Shown here piece after piece: positions 25,178-34,322 of a DNA stretch of 64,000 nucleotides; position 1 is the first letter of the stretch; each line of letters opens with the position of its first letter. A program made the translations under genes and the position numbers. The DNA is taken from contig JYOE01000002.1 of assembly GCA_000955875.1 (NCBI GenBank), positions 1 to 64,000 on the forward strand. The letters are read 5' to 3'. The notes below the pieces were generated by a model. The model had not been told where the DNA came from, did not search any database, and saw nothing but the letters and a program-made list of their open reading frames with translations. Source of the DNA: Terrabacter sp. 28. GTDB lineage: Bacteria; Actinomycetota; Actinomycetes; Actinomycetales; Dermatophilaceae.

Positions 25178-25219
25178 ATGTGCGGAGAGCCTCCCAGTCA
25201 TACGACCGACGAGGGCTGA
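25178..25219 (+). CDS. possible 13-residue leader ORF upstream of corA
   Basis: MCGEPPSHTTDEG, preceded by a strong AGGAGGTG ribosome site 7 bases before the ATG. A TAGACT box lies further upstream, near 25118, and could be its -10. A perfect 7-bp hairpin (CCGCACG/CGTGCGG, 25231-25250) follows the stop. Pro-containing leaders control some Mg2+ transporter genes, so a regulatory role for CorA is conceivable but unproven. Confidence 0.4.
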   Translation: MCGEPPSHTTDEG

Positions 25220-25315
25220 CCGCTCGAGACCCGCACGACACGACGTGCGGCAGGGCTCGCGGCGGCTCTCACGACGCCGTCCGCCGCCCCTTCGTCCCGT
25301 CCACGGGAGGTCGTC

Positions 25316-26491
25316 ATGTCCGAGCGCACCCGCACCACCACCCGCACCACCACCCGCAACCCCATCCGCAGCCTGGCCGGTCGCGTCCGCCGACCCGCCC
25401 CGTCTGACCACGCACCGCACACCGGGCACCCGGTGGAGCACGCGTCGACCAGGCGCCAGCACCGCGAGGGCGCAAGCGTCGTCGACAGCGCCGTCTACGT
25501 CGACGGCCGACGCACCGACTCCCCCGCGACCCTCGCAGAGACGTTCCGCACCCTCCGTGAGCGGGACGGCGCAGTCGGCTGGATCGGGCTCTACCGACCC
25601 ACGCAGGACGAAGTCGCCGCTCTCGCAAACGAGTTCGACCTGCACGAGCTCGCCGTGGAGGACGCGATCGTGGCGCACCAGCGACCCAAGATCGAGCGCT
25701 ACGGAGACACGCTTTTCGTCGTGCTGCGGGCCGCGCGCTACGTCGACGCGACGGAACAGGTCGAGTTCGGCGAGGTGCACGTCTTCGTGGGTCCGGACTT
25801 CGCGATCACGGTGCGCCACAGCGAGGCCCCTGACCTCTCGGCCGTACGGCGCCGCCTGGAGAGCGACCCCGAGCTGCTCGCCCGCGGCCCCGAGGCCGTG
25901 CTCTACGCGATCCTCGACCGGGTCGTCGACGGCTACCTGCCGGTCGTCCGTGGCCTGCACAACGACATCGACGAGATCGAGACCGAGGTGTTCCGCGGCG
26001 ACCCGGCGGTCTCGCGACGCATCTACGAGCTGAGCCGCGAGGTCATCGAGTTCGAGCGTGCCGTCCGCCCACTCGCGACGGTCATCCAGTCGCTCTCGGC
26101 CGGCTTCGAGAAGTACGGCACCGACGAGGAGCTGCGCCGCTACCTCCGCGACGTCGAGGACCACCTCACCGCGGTGCGCGAGCAGGTCGACGGCTTCCGC
26201 CATCTGCTCCGCGACATCCTCACGGTCAACGCCACGCTCGTCGCGCAGAAGCAGAACGAGGAGATGAAGACCCTCACCGAGGCGAGCATGGACCAGAACG
26301 AGGAGGTCAAGAAGATCTCGGCGTGGGCCGCCATCCTCTTCGCGCCGACCCTCATCGGAACGGTCTACGGGATGAACTTCGACGCCATGCCCGAGCTGCA
26401 CTGGCGTTTCGGCTACCCGTTCGCGCTCGGCATGATGGGCGTCGTCAGCGCCGCCCTCTACGGCGTCTTCAAGGGTCGTCGCTGGATCTAA
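25316..26491 (+). CDS. corA: CorA-type divalent cation channel
   Basis: A 391-residue Mg2+/Co2+ channel. The cytoplasmic domain runs from about residue 60 to 320 and includes a long helix with QKQNEEMKTLTEASMDQNEEVKK split around the first membrane helix. The selectivity motif YGMNF is near residue 353, followed by the second membrane helix and a basic end (KGRRWI). The ATG at 25316 has GGGAGG 6 bases upstream. The N-terminal 50 residues are a Thr/Arg-rich extension (TRTTTRTTTRNP) not typical of CorA and probably disordered. Confidence 0.95.
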   Translation: MSERTRTTTRTTTRNPIRSLAGRVRRPAPSDHAPHTGHPVEHASTRRQHREGASVVDSAVYVDGRRTDSPATLAETFRTLRERDGAVGWIGLYRPTQDEVAALANEFDLHELAVEDAIVAHQRPKIERYGDTLFVVLRAARYVDATEQVEFGEVHVFVGPDFAITVRHSEAPDLSAVRRRLESDPELLARGPEAVLYAILDRVVDGYLPVVRGLHNDIDEIETEVFRGDPAVSRRIYELSREVIEFERAVRPLATVIQSLSAGFEKYGTDEELRRYLRDVEDHLTAVREQVDGFRHLLRDILTVNATLVAQKQNEEMKTLTEASMDQNEEVKKISAWAAILFAPTLIGTVYGMNFDAMPELHWRFGYPFALGMMGVVSAALYGVFKGRRWI

Positions 26492-26524
26492 CCCGCTCGG
26501 AGGCGCTGTGGGTAAGGGTGATCC

Positions 26525-27373
26525 ATGCCCCGTGCACTCGTCGGCGTCTCCGGGTGGCGCTACCCCTCCTGGCGCGGCGACTTCTACCCGAAGGGCCTCC
26601 CCCAGCGCCTCGAGCTGGCGTATGCCGCCGAGCGGATGACGTCGATCGAGGTGAACGGGTCGTTCTACTCCCTCCAACGCCCGAGCTCTTATGCCGCCTG
26701 GCGGGCCGCCGCTCCGCCTGACGTCGTCTTCGCCGTCAAGGGCGGTCGCTTCATCACGCACCTCAAGGCGCTGCGTGACGTCGAGACCCCACTCGCGAAC
26801 TTCTTCGCCAGCGGGGTGCTCGCCCTCGGTGAGCAGCTCGGTCCGGTCTTGTGGCAGCTGCCGGAGCGGCTGCACTTCGAGCCCGACCGGCTGGCGTCGT
26901 TCTTCAAGCTGCTCCCGCGCACCACGGGCGCGGCGGCCCACCTCGCTTCGAAGCACGACGACAAGGTCAAAGAGGGCCGCAGTCTCACCGAGGTCGAGGT
27001 GGACGTGCCCCTGCGCCACGCGCTCGAGCCACGCCACGAGAGCTTCGACTCGGACGCCGCCCGTGCCCTGTGCACGGAGCATGGGGTGGCGCTCGTCGTC
27101 GCCGACAGCGCCGGGAAGTGGCCCGTGATGCGGGACGCCACGAGCGACTTCCGCTACGTGCGGCTGCACGGCGAGACCGAGCTCTACGCGAGCGGCTACA
27201 CCGACGCGTCGCTCGACCGGTGGGCACGCACGTGCCGTGGCTGGCTCGACGAGGGGTACGACGTGCACGTCTACTTCGACAACGACGCCAAGGGTCACGC
27301 ACCCTACGACGCCCTGCGCCTCCTCGATCGCCTCGGCATCGCCCGCGGTCCCGCGGAGCGCGAGGACCGGTGA
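26525..27373 (+). CDS. DUF72 (YecE-like) protein
   Basis: A 282-residue TIM-barrel-like DUF72 protein. Family hallmarks are the opening VGVSGWRYPSWRGDFYP, IEVNGSFYSLQRPSSYAAW, the FAVKGGRFITHLK strand, RHESF, YVRLHGETELYASGY and the end DVHVYFDNDAKGHAPYDAL. The family is widespread and conserved but its biochemical function is not established. It lies 33 bases after corA in the same direction; a functional link is not evident. Confidence 0.92.
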   Translation: MPRALVGVSGWRYPSWRGDFYPKGLPQRLELAYAAERMTSIEVNGSFYSLQRPSSYAAWRAAAPPDVVFAVKGGRFITHLKALRDVETPLANFFASGVLALGEQLGPVLWQLPERLHFEPDRLASFFKLLPRTTGAAAHLASKHDDKVKEGRSLTEVEVDVPLRHALEPRHESFDSDAARALCTEHGVALVVADSAGKWPVMRDATSDFRYVRLHGETELYASGYTDASLDRWARTCRGWLDEGYDVHVYFDNDAKGHAPYDALRLLDRLGIARGPAEREDR

Positions 27374-27477
27374 CGCGGCCTCGCACGTCGGGCGCGGACG
27401 GCACCTGACGGCATACGTTGTCGGTGACGCGGCCTCGCACGTCGGGCGCGGACGGCACCTGACGGCATACGTTGTCG
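27370..27477 (+). repeat. perfect 54-bp tandem duplication
   Basis: Two exact head-to-tail copies (27370-27423 and 27424-27477) begin at the end of the DUF72 gene, with GTGAC of a third copy after them. Each carries GGCATAC. The second copy leads into the OsmC gene, so copy number would change the spacing between the two genes. Confidence 0.95.
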
Positions 27478-27552
27478 GTGACCGCGTCCGACGAGCCCGG
27501 AGGCCACGATGACACCCTGCCCCGCCCGGCACGCACACCTCAGGGCGTGCCG

Positions 27553-28089
27553 GTGAACCGTGACGAGCTGCGCGCGGCGCAGACACCGCTCAAGCAGCGC
27601 TACCGCGACGACCCCGACAGCGCGCTGACCTCGGTGTCGGCGAGCGCGAGGTTCGACGAGCCGCCCACCGTCGAGGTGAGCACCTGGGCCGGTCCCGTGC
27701 GCGCGGGCCTGCACCGCGCCACCGGCGGCGACGGAGCCGACGCGTGCTCGGGCGACATGCTCATGGAGGCGCTCGCCGCGTGTGCCGGCGTCACGCTCCA
27801 CGCCGTCGCCACCGCCTTCGGCGTCGACCTGCGCGACGTGACGGTCCGCGCCGAGGCCACCTTCGACGCGCGCGGCACGCTCGGCATCGACCGGGAGGTG
27901 CCCGTCGGCGTCATCGGGCCCCGCGTCGTGGCAGAGGTGACGACCGACGCCGACGACGCGACCCTCGAGCGGCTCGCCACCGCGACCGAGCGCTACTGCG
28001 TCGTCGGGCAGTCGCTGCGCCGGCCGCCGACCTTCACCGTGTCGCGCCGCGTCGGCGGTCCCGACCCGGCATCGGGAACCGTTCGCTAG
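27553..28089 (+). CDS. OsmC/Ohr-family protein
   Basis: A 178-residue OsmC-like protein. The opening RDELRAAQTPLKQRYRDDP is the common start of this subgroup; GGDGADACSGDMLMEALAACAGVTL holds the first conserved cysteine, and RYCVVGQSLRRPP the second. The pair normally reduces organic hydroperoxides. Both cysteines are present. Start: GTG at 27553 (GTG at 27547 and further upstream starts also in frame). The gene directly precedes pta but the leaderless pta promoter suggests separate transcription. Confidence 0.85.
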   Translation: MNRDELRAAQTPLKQRYRDDPDSALTSVSASARFDEPPTVEVSTWAGPVRAGLHRATGGDGADACSGDMLMEALAACAGVTLHAVATAFGVDLRDVTVRAEATFDARGTLGIDREVPVGVIGPRVVAEVTTDADDATLERLATATERYCVVGQSLRRPPTFTVSRRVGGPDPASGTVR

Positions 28090-28098
28090 GTTCGTGTC

Positions 28099-30186
28099 GT
28101 GAGCCGAAGCGTCTACGTCACCTCCCCGGAGGGTCTGACGGGCAAGTCCGCGGTGGCCCTGGGCCTGCTCGACGCCCTCCTCCGCGAGGTCGGTTCGGTC
28201 GGCGTCTTCCGCCCGCTGACCACGCTCGGCGGCAGCGGCCCGGACGACGAGGTCGACCACATCGTCGAGATGCTCGTCAGCCAACCCGGCGTCGACCAGA
28301 CCTATGAGGAGGCCATCGGCGTCACCTACGCCCAGGCGCACGACGACCCCGACGAGGCGCTGCACGTCATCGTCGAGAAGTTCGGCGCCCTGAGCGCCCG
28401 GTTCGCCGTCGTCGTGGTCGTCGGCTCCGACTACACCGACGTCTCCACCGGCACCGAGCTGTCGTTCAACGCCAGGGTCGCTGCGAACCTCGGGTCGGCC
28501 GTCGTGCTCGTCGTGCACGGTCGCGGCCGCACGCCCGACCAGATCCGCGTGGCCGCCGACGGAGCGGTCGCCGAGCTGCGCGCCCACCACGCCCAGACGG
28601 TGGCCGTCGTCGCCAACCGTGTCGAGCCCGACGATCTCGACGAGGTGCGAAACGTTCTGTCGTCGTTGCCTTTTCCCGTCACCGGCGCCATCCCCGAGAA
28701 CGCGCTGCTGTCGGCGCCGAGCTTCCGCGCGCTCGCCGAGGCCATCGACGCCCGGCTCGTCCTCGGCAGCGAGTCGTGGATGGACCGCGACAGCCTCGGC
28801 CTCGTCGTCGCCGCGATGAGCCTGCCCAACGTGCTGGCACGCATCGGGCCCGACGTCACGATCATCGCCCCGAGCGACCGCAGCGACCTCATCCCGGGCC
28901 TCCTCCTGGCGCACCAGTCGGGCACCTTCCCGACCCTGGCCGGCATCATCCTCACGGGCGGCTACCCGATCCCCGAGACGATCGCGCGACTCTCGGCCGG
29001 CGTGCAGCAGGACCTGCCCATCGCCCTCACCGACGACGGCACCTTCCGCACGGCCGAGCGCCTCATGCAGGTGCGCGGGCCGATGACCAAGGGGTCGCGC
29101 AACAAGATCGAGTCGGCGCGGCGCCTCTTCTCCGAGAGCATCGACGCCACAGCGCTGCTCGCCGCCATCGACGTGTCGGCCTCAGAGGTGCGCACGCCAC
29201 TGATGTTCGAGTTCCAGCTCATGGAGCGGGCGCGGTCCGACCGTCGGCACATCGTGCTCCCCGAGAGCCAGGACGACCGCATCCTCGAGGCCGCCGACAT
29301 CCTGCTGCGGCGCGGCGTCGCCGACCTCACGCTCCTCGGCGACGAGACGAAGGTGCGGGCCCGCGGCTCGAGTCTCGGCCTCGACCTCGACGCGGCAGCG
29401 GTGGTCTCGCCGCACGACCCCGATCTGGTCGAGCGCTTCGCCGAGGAGTATGCCGCCGCGCGGGCGCACAAGGGCATGACCGTCGAGCGGGCGCGCGAGG
29501 TCGTCACCGACATCTCCTACTTCGGCACCATGATGGTGCACCTCGGCCTCGCCGACGGCATGGTCTCGGGTGCCGTGAACACGACGGCCCACACCATCCG
29601 GCCGGCCCTCGAGTTCGTCAAGACGGCCGAGGGTGTCAAGACGGTGTCGAGCGTCTTCCTCATGTGCCTCGCCGACCGCGTGCTCGTCTACGGCGACTGC
29701 GCCGTCATTCCCGACCCGAGCGCCGAGCAGCTCGCCGACATCGCGGTCTCGTCGGCGCAGACGGCGCAGCAGTTCGGCATCGAGCCCCGTGTCGCGATGC
29801 TGTCGTACTCCACCGGCGCCAGCGGGTCCGGCGCCGACGTCGAGAAGGTCAGGGCCGCGACGGAGCTCGTCACCGAGCGAGCCCCCGACCTCGCGCTCGC
29901 CGGACCGATCCAGTACGACGCCGCCATCGACCCCGACGTCGGCCGCGCGAAGATGCCCGACTCCCCGGTGGCCGGCCACGCCACCGTGTTCGTCTTCCCC
30001 GACCTCAACACGGGCAACAACACCTACAAGGCGGTGCAGCGCAGCGCTCACGCCGTCGCCATCGGCCCGGTGCTGCAGGGCCTGCGCAAGCCGGTCAACG
30101 ACCTGTCGCGAGGCGCCCTCGTCGACGACATCGTCAACACCGTCGCCATCACGGCGGTCCAGGCCCAGCAGGGAGCAGCCCGTTGA
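28099..30186 (+). CDS. pta: phosphate acetyltransferase (long form)
   Basis: A 695-residue Pta converting acetyl-CoA + Pi to acetyl phosphate. An N-terminal P-loop-like domain (YVTSPEGLTGKSAVALGLLD, with T-G-K-S) is followed by a DRTGG domain (about 210-320) and the catalytic PTA_PTB domain from about residue 375 (HIVLPESQDDRILEA), ending with SPVAGHATVFVFPDLNTGN. This matches E. coli-type long Pta. TAGGTT at 28087-28092 lies 6 bases before the GTG, so it is probably leaderless. It overlaps ackA at its stop codon. Confidence 0.96.
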   Translation: MSRSVYVTSPEGLTGKSAVALGLLDALLREVGSVGVFRPLTTLGGSGPDDEVDHIVEMLVSQPGVDQTYEEAIGVTYAQAHDDPDEALHVIVEKFGALSARFAVVVVVGSDYTDVSTGTELSFNARVAANLGSAVVLVVHGRGRTPDQIRVAADGAVAELRAHHAQTVAVVANRVEPDDLDEVRNVLSSLPFPVTGAIPENALLSAPSFRALAEAIDARLVLGSESWMDRDSLGLVVAAMSLPNVLARIGPDVTIIAPSDRSDLIPGLLLAHQSGTFPTLAGIILTGGYPIPETIARLSAGVQQDLPIALTDDGTFRTAERLMQVRGPMTKGSRNKIESARRLFSESIDATALLAAIDVSASEVRTPLMFEFQLMERARSDRRHIVLPESQDDRILEAADILLRRGVADLTLLGDETKVRARGSSLGLDLDAAAVVSPHDPDLVERFAEEYAAARAHKGMTVERAREVVTDISYFGTMMVHLGLADGMVSGAVNTTAHTIRPALEFVKTAEGVKTVSSVFLMCLADRVLVYGDCAVIPDPSAEQLADIAVSSAQTAQQFGIEPRVAMLSYSTGASGSGADVEKVRAATELVTERAPDLALAGPIQYDAAIDPDVGRAKMPDSPVAGHATVFVFPDLNTGNNTYKAVQRSAHAVAIGPVLQGLRKPVNDLSRGALVDDIVNTVAITAVQAQQGAAR

Positions 30187-31364
30187 GCGAGAACCACACT
30201 CACCCGTCCGATGCGTCGAGCGGCCCCCAGCCGGTCCTCGTCCTCAACGCCGGCTCGTCGTCGCTGAAGTACCAGCTCGTCGTTCCCGAGAGCGGCGAGA
30301 AGCAGGCGGGCGGCACGATCGAGCGCATCGGCGAGTCCGGCAGCGACGTCGCCGACCACTCGGCGGCGCTGGGGCGGATGACCGACGAGCTGCGGGGCGA
30401 CGGCATCGACCTCGGGAGCGTCCGGCTGCGCGCCGTGGGCCACCGGGTCGTGCACGGCGGGCCCGACTTCTCCGAGCCGGTCGTCATCGACGACGCCGTG
30501 CTCGACCGGGTGCGCGAGCTGAACGCCCTTGCGCCACTGCACAACCCAGCCGCCGTCACGGGCATCGAGGCAGCCCGCGCGCACTTCGACGTGCCGCACG
30601 TCGCCGTCTTCGACACCGCCTTCTTCTCCTCGCTCCCGCCGGCGGCGTCGACGTATGCCGTGCCCCGCGACCTCGCGCAGAAGCACGCGATCCGTCGCTA
30701 CGGCTTCCACGGCACCTCGCACCAGTGGGTGTCGCAGGCCGCCGCCGACCTGCTCGACCGGCCGGTCGGCGAGCTGCGGCAGGTCATCCTGCACCTCGGC
30801 AACGGCTGCTCGGCCTCTGCGGTGCGCGGCGGCGTCGCGGTCGACACGTCCATGGGCCTGACCCCGCTGCAGGGACTCGTCATGGGCACCCGCTCCGGCG
30901 ACGTCGACCCCGGCCTGCACGCGTACCTCGGCCGTGAAGCGAGCCTCTCGCTCGACGAGATCGACACCCTGCTCAACAAGAAGTCGGGGGTGCTGGGGCT
31001 CAGTGGTGTCAACGACTTCCGCGAGCTCGAGCAGCGCCTCGCCGACGGCGACGCAGACGCCCGCCTCGCGTTCGACGTCGTCGTGCACCGGCTCAAGCAC
31101 TACGTCGGCGCGTACCTCGCGATCCTCGGCGGCATCGACGTGCTCGTCTTCACCGCAGGCATCGGCGAGAACAGCGTCGCCCTGCGCGCGGCCGTGACCG
31201 AGGGGCTCGAGGGTCTCGGCATCTCGATCGACCGGGCCCGCAACGGTGCCCGCTCGAAGCAGGCGCGGGTCATCTCGCCCGACGGGTCGCGCGTGGTCGT
31301 CGCCGTCGTGCCGACCAACGAGGAGCTGGCCATCGCCCGCCAGACCGCTGCGCTGGTCGGCTAG
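30183..31364 (+). CDS. ackA: acetate kinase
   Basis: A 393-residue acetate kinase making ATP from acetyl phosphate, completing the Pta-AckA overflow pathway. Signatures: VLVLNAGSSSLKYQL, FDTAFF, RRYGFHGTSHQWV, HLGNGCSASAV and MGLTPLQGLVMGTRSGDVDP. It starts at a TTG in a TTGA overlap with the pta stop, so translation is coupled. Its TAG stop shares CTAG with the TAG of the convergent gene on the other strand. Confidence 0.97.
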   Translation: MSENHTHPSDASSGPQPVLVLNAGSSSLKYQLVVPESGEKQAGGTIERIGESGSDVADHSAALGRMTDELRGDGIDLGSVRLRAVGHRVVHGGPDFSEPVVIDDAVLDRVRELNALAPLHNPAAVTGIEAARAHFDVPHVAVFDTAFFSSLPPAASTYAVPRDLAQKHAIRRYGFHGTSHQWVSQAAADLLDRPVGELRQVILHLGNGCSASAVRGGVAVDTSMGLTPLQGLVMGTRSGDVDPGLHAYLGREASLSLDEIDTLLNKKSGVLGLSGVNDFRELEQRLADGDADARLAFDVVVHRLKHYVGAYLAILGGIDVLVFTAGIGENSVALRAAVTEGLEGLGISIDRARNGARSKQARVISPDGSRVVVAVVPTNEELAIARQTAALVG

Positions 31365-32224
31365 CGCCGCGACTCGAGGTAGGCGCGCAGCGAGAGCGGC
31401 GACCGGCCGGTGAGGCGCTCGACGTCGTCGGTCACGCCGTCGAGCTCGCCCTTCGCGGCGGCCGTGTAGGTCGAAACCCAGGCGTCCACCTGCCAGTCCG
31501 GAGCCCCGTAGACCGCGCGCGACGCGTATGCCTCCTCGACCGTCTCGTCGTGGAAGCTCACGTCACGGCCGGTGACCTCGCCGACGACGGCCGCCATCTC
31601 GGAGAAGGTCAACGCCTCGGGACCGGTGAGGCTGTAGGTCTCGCCGGCGTGCGCGGACGGGTCGAGGAGCACCGCCGTCGCGACCCGCGCGATGTCCTCG
31701 TGAGCCACGACGGCGACCCGGCCGTTGCCCGCCGGCCCACGGATGACGCCGTCCTCACCGACCATCTGGTCGACGAACTCGAGGTAGAGGTTGTCGCGCA
31801 GGAAGGTCCACGCCATGCCGGAGTCACCCAGGTGCTGCTCGGTCGCTGCGTGGTCGCGCGCCAGCGTGAAGGTCGCGTCCGGCGCCGCCCCGAAGAACGA
31901 CACGTACACGACGTGCCGCACGCCCGCAGCTGCGGCAGCGTCGACGAACGCGCGGTGCTCGGCGAGACGGTGCTCGTTCTCGGCGGCGGACACCATGAAG
32001 AGGGTCTCCACCCCTGCCAGCGCCGCCTCCGAAGCGGCCCGGTCGGCGTACGCGGCCCGGACCGGCAGCGCTCCCGCGAGGTCGGGCGCGCGGCCGACGT
32101 CGCGGACGAGCAACCGCTGGGGCACGCCCTTCGCCGCGAGGTCGCGGGCGACGAGGCCACCGAGCCAGCCCGTCGAGCCGGTGACGGCAAGCGTGGGACG
32201 GTCGGCCGCAGAGGTGTCACTCAT
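31361..32224 (-). CDS. NmrA-like NAD(P)-binding protein
   Basis: A 287-residue atypical SDR of the NmrA/QOR2 group. The dinucleotide motif GSTGWLGGLVARDL is at residues 14-27, followed by VRDVGRAPDLA and the FLRDNLYLEF segment. The active-site YxxxK of classical SDRs is not clear, as usual in this group, which senses or reduces quinones and related compounds. Start at ATG 32224 (MSDTSAADRP). It is convergent with ackA and the two stop codons overlap in CTAG, leaving no room for a terminator. Confidence 0.88.
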   Translation of the reverse strand: MSDTSAADRPTLAVTGSTGWLGGLVARDLAAKGVPQRLLVRDVGRAPDLAGALPVRAAYADRAASEAALAGVETLFMVSAAENEHRLAEHRAFVDAAAAAGVRHVVYVSFFGAAPDATFTLARDHAATEQHLGDSGMAWTFLRDNLYLEFVDQMVGEDGVIRGPAGNGRVAVVAHEDIARVATAVLLDPSAHAGETYSLTGPEALTFSEMAAVVGEVTGRDVSFHDETVEEAYASRAVYGAPDWQVDAWVSTYTAAAKGELDGVTDDVERLTGRSPLSLRAYLESRR

Positions 32225-32275
32225 CCCCCGAGCGTACGCAGCCGCAGACGCCACCGGGATCGCGGAGGCGGGTGG

Positions 32276-32839
32276 TCAGGGGAGCCGAACCAGCGCGGTG
32301 AGGTCCGCACAGTCGAGGCCCACCGACCCCATGCGCTCGGTGATCGGCAGACCCCCGCCGCGGGGGACCACCATCCTCGCCGTCGCCCCGCGGGCGAGCG
32401 CCTCGGCGACCTTCTCGCGAGCGTCGACGAGCCGCGTCCAGTCGTCGAGCCACTCGTCGACGGGGACGTCATCCGCGCGCACCTGCGGGTCGAGAGCGCC
32501 CCTCACGCCGTCCACGAACGTACGGATGGCCCTGTCCTGCGCCGCGATCGCGGCGGCCCGCTGCGGCGCCTGCAGCGCACGATCGACAGGGTTCGCCGCC
32601 AGGTCCGCCCGCAGCCTGGTGCACCCGGCGTCCACGACCTCCATGACCTCCGGACGGTCGATCAGCTCGATCCGGTCGTGGGTCGCATAGACCCACAGCC
32701 CCACCGCAAAGATCGTCACGAGCGCGGCAACGGTCACGCCCGTCAGCCCGATCAGCACCGCAGCCACCCACCAGCCGACGTCACGGTGACGGCGCGGCGG
32801 AGGTGGCAGCGGCGGCGCCTTCGGCCACGGGATGGTCAC
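32276..32839 (-). CDS. uncharacterised single-pass membrane protein
   Basis: A 187-residue protein with a short Pro-rich cytoplasmic start (TIPWPKAPPLPPPPRRHRDV), one membrane helix at about residues 22-48 (WWVAAVLIGLTGVTVAAL), and a mostly helical outside domain ending DCADLTALVRLP. A conserved-looking cysteine pair (GCTRLRAD and DCADL) could form a disulfide outside the membrane. Start: GTG at 32839; longer frames are antisense of the AI-2E gene. Function not recognised. Confidence 0.7.
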   Translation of the reverse strand: MTIPWPKAPPLPPPPRRHRDVGWWVAAVLIGLTGVTVAALVTIFAVGLWVYATHDRIELIDRPEVMEVVDAGCTRLRADLAANPVDRALQAPQRAAAIAAQDRAIRTFVDGVRGALDPQVRADDVPVDEWLDDWTRLVDAREKVAEALARGATARMVVPRGGGLPITERMGSVGLDCADLTALVRLP

Positions 32840-32983
32840 CTGCCGAGTGTCGCCAGTCCCGCGCCCGTCGCGCAGCGAGGCTGCCGCTCGATGCCAGATC
32901 GTGATGCCTTGAGTGCCGTTTTGGGCGGGGAGGAGAAGGGGTCGGTCCCCCGGAAGCGGCTCGCGGCGGCATACGGTGGCTCC

Positions 32984-34198
32984 GTGACCGACAAAGCGGC
33001 TGACGCCCCCTCCGTCCGGACGCCCGAGCCCCCGGCCCCCGCAAACCCGCCTGCCGGCGAGGTGGCGCCGCCCTTCGCGCCCGAGCTGCCAGGCATCGAG
33101 GCGGCCGAGGTGCCGCCCGGCATGCGCATCGCAGCCGACTGGGCCTGGCGCATCCTCCTCATCGGCGCCGCCCTCTACGTGCTGTCGCAGGCGGTGCGAG
33201 CCGTCTCCGAGATCATCGTGCCGGTGGCCATCGCCATCCTGCTCACCGCGCTGCTGCGACCGGTCGCCCTGTGGCTGCAAGCCCGTCGGCTCAAGCCCGG
33301 CGGCGCCGCAGGACTCACCGTCCTCGGCATGCTCATCCTCGTCAGCGCCCTGTTCACCCTCGTCGGGTCGCAGTTCAGCAGCGGCTTCTCCGACCTGACG
33401 TCCCAGGTCGCCACCGGGCTCGAGCGCATCCGCGACTGGGTGCGCACGACGTTCAAGATCACCGACGCCCAGTTCGACGAGTACTTCAACACGGTCCGAG
33501 ACAAGGTCAGCCAGTCGGGCAACCTCGGAGACACCGCTACCTCGGTCGGCCTCACGGCCACGCACTTCATCGCCGGCCTGTTCATCGCGCTCTTCTCGCT
33601 CTTCTTCTTCCTCTACGAGGGGCCGCGCATCTGGGGCTGGGTCGTGCGGCTCTTCCCGCGCGCCACCCGCCCGCGCGTCGACTCGTCCGGGATCATCGCC
33701 TGGCACCAGCTGTCCGCCTTCGTGCGGGCCACGATGATCGTCGCGTTCGTCGACGCGATCGGCATCGCCGCCGGCGCCGCGATCCTCAAGGTGCCGTTCG
33801 CCTTCGCCATCGGCATCCTCGTGTTCCTGCTGGCGTTCATCCCCATCGTCGGCGCCCTGCTGTCCGGAGCCGTCGCGGTGCTGCTCGCGCTCGTCGCGCA
33901 CGGCCCGGGGGTCGCGCTCATCATGCTGGCCGTCGTCATCGGCGTGCAGCAGCTCGAGTCGCACGTGCTTCAGCCGTTCCTGCTCGGCAAGGCCGTCAGC
34001 GTGCACCCGCTCGCCGTCATCCTCGCCATCGCGACCGGGTCGATCATCGCGGGCATCGTGGGGGCCCTCGTGGCCGTCCCCTTCGCGGCGGTGCTCAACG
34101 CGGTCGGCAAGCACCTCTTCAGCGACGAGAGCCCCCAGCAGCTCGACCGAGAGCTCTCCGAGTCCGCCGACGACGGCAGCGCCCCAGCCAACGCCTGA
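32984..34198 (+). CDS. AI-2E family transporter (PerM/YhhT-like)
   Basis: A 404-residue polytopic protein. An acidic/proline N-terminal tail (about 50 residues) is followed by eight or so hydrophobic segments, including VSEIIVPVAIAILLTALLRP, FIALFSLFFFLYEGPRIW and the family-typical FAIGILVFLLAFIPIVGA and VIGVQQLESHVLQPFLLG. Some relatives export autoinducer-2, others are Na+/H+ exchangers. TACGGT 6 bases before the GTG indicates a leaderless start. The C-terminus is acidic and disordered. Confidence 0.9.
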   Translation: MTDKAADAPSVRTPEPPAPANPPAGEVAPPFAPELPGIEAAEVPPGMRIAADWAWRILLIGAALYVLSQAVRAVSEIIVPVAIAILLTALLRPVALWLQARRLKPGGAAGLTVLGMLILVSALFTLVGSQFSSGFSDLTSQVATGLERIRDWVRTTFKITDAQFDEYFNTVRDKVSQSGNLGDTATSVGLTATHFIAGLFIALFSLFFFLYEGPRIWGWVVRLFPRATRPRVDSSGIIAWHQLSAFVRATMIVAFVDAIGIAAGAAILKVPFAFAIGILVFLLAFIPIVGALLSGAVAVLLALVAHGPGVALIMLAVVIGVQQLESHVLQPFLLGKAVSVHPLAVILAIATGSIIAGIVGALVAVPFAAVLNAVGKHLFSDESPQQLDRELSESADDGSAPANA

Positions 34199-34260
34199 CC
34201 GGCCCGGGGCCCCGGGCCGGCCCCGGCCCCGGCCCCGGGACCGGCCCGGCCGTCCCCGGC
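34199..34260. repeat. GGCCCC-type low-complexity tract
   Basis: About 60 bases of near-pure G/C with repeated CCGGCCCC units right after the transporter stop. It can fold into several alternative hairpins and could work as a terminator between the convergent genes. No A/T occurs for the first 36 bases. Confidence 0.6.
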
Positions 34261-34322
34261 ACAGACCGCGACACGTCCGCCGGGGCGGGGTTGTCCGTGG
34301 GCGAGGTGTGAGCCGGTCAGCC

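Noticed and set aside
24965..27586. Very long minus-strand frame across corA and DUF72
   Set aside because: Antisense shadow; both plus-strand genes show clear family motifs.
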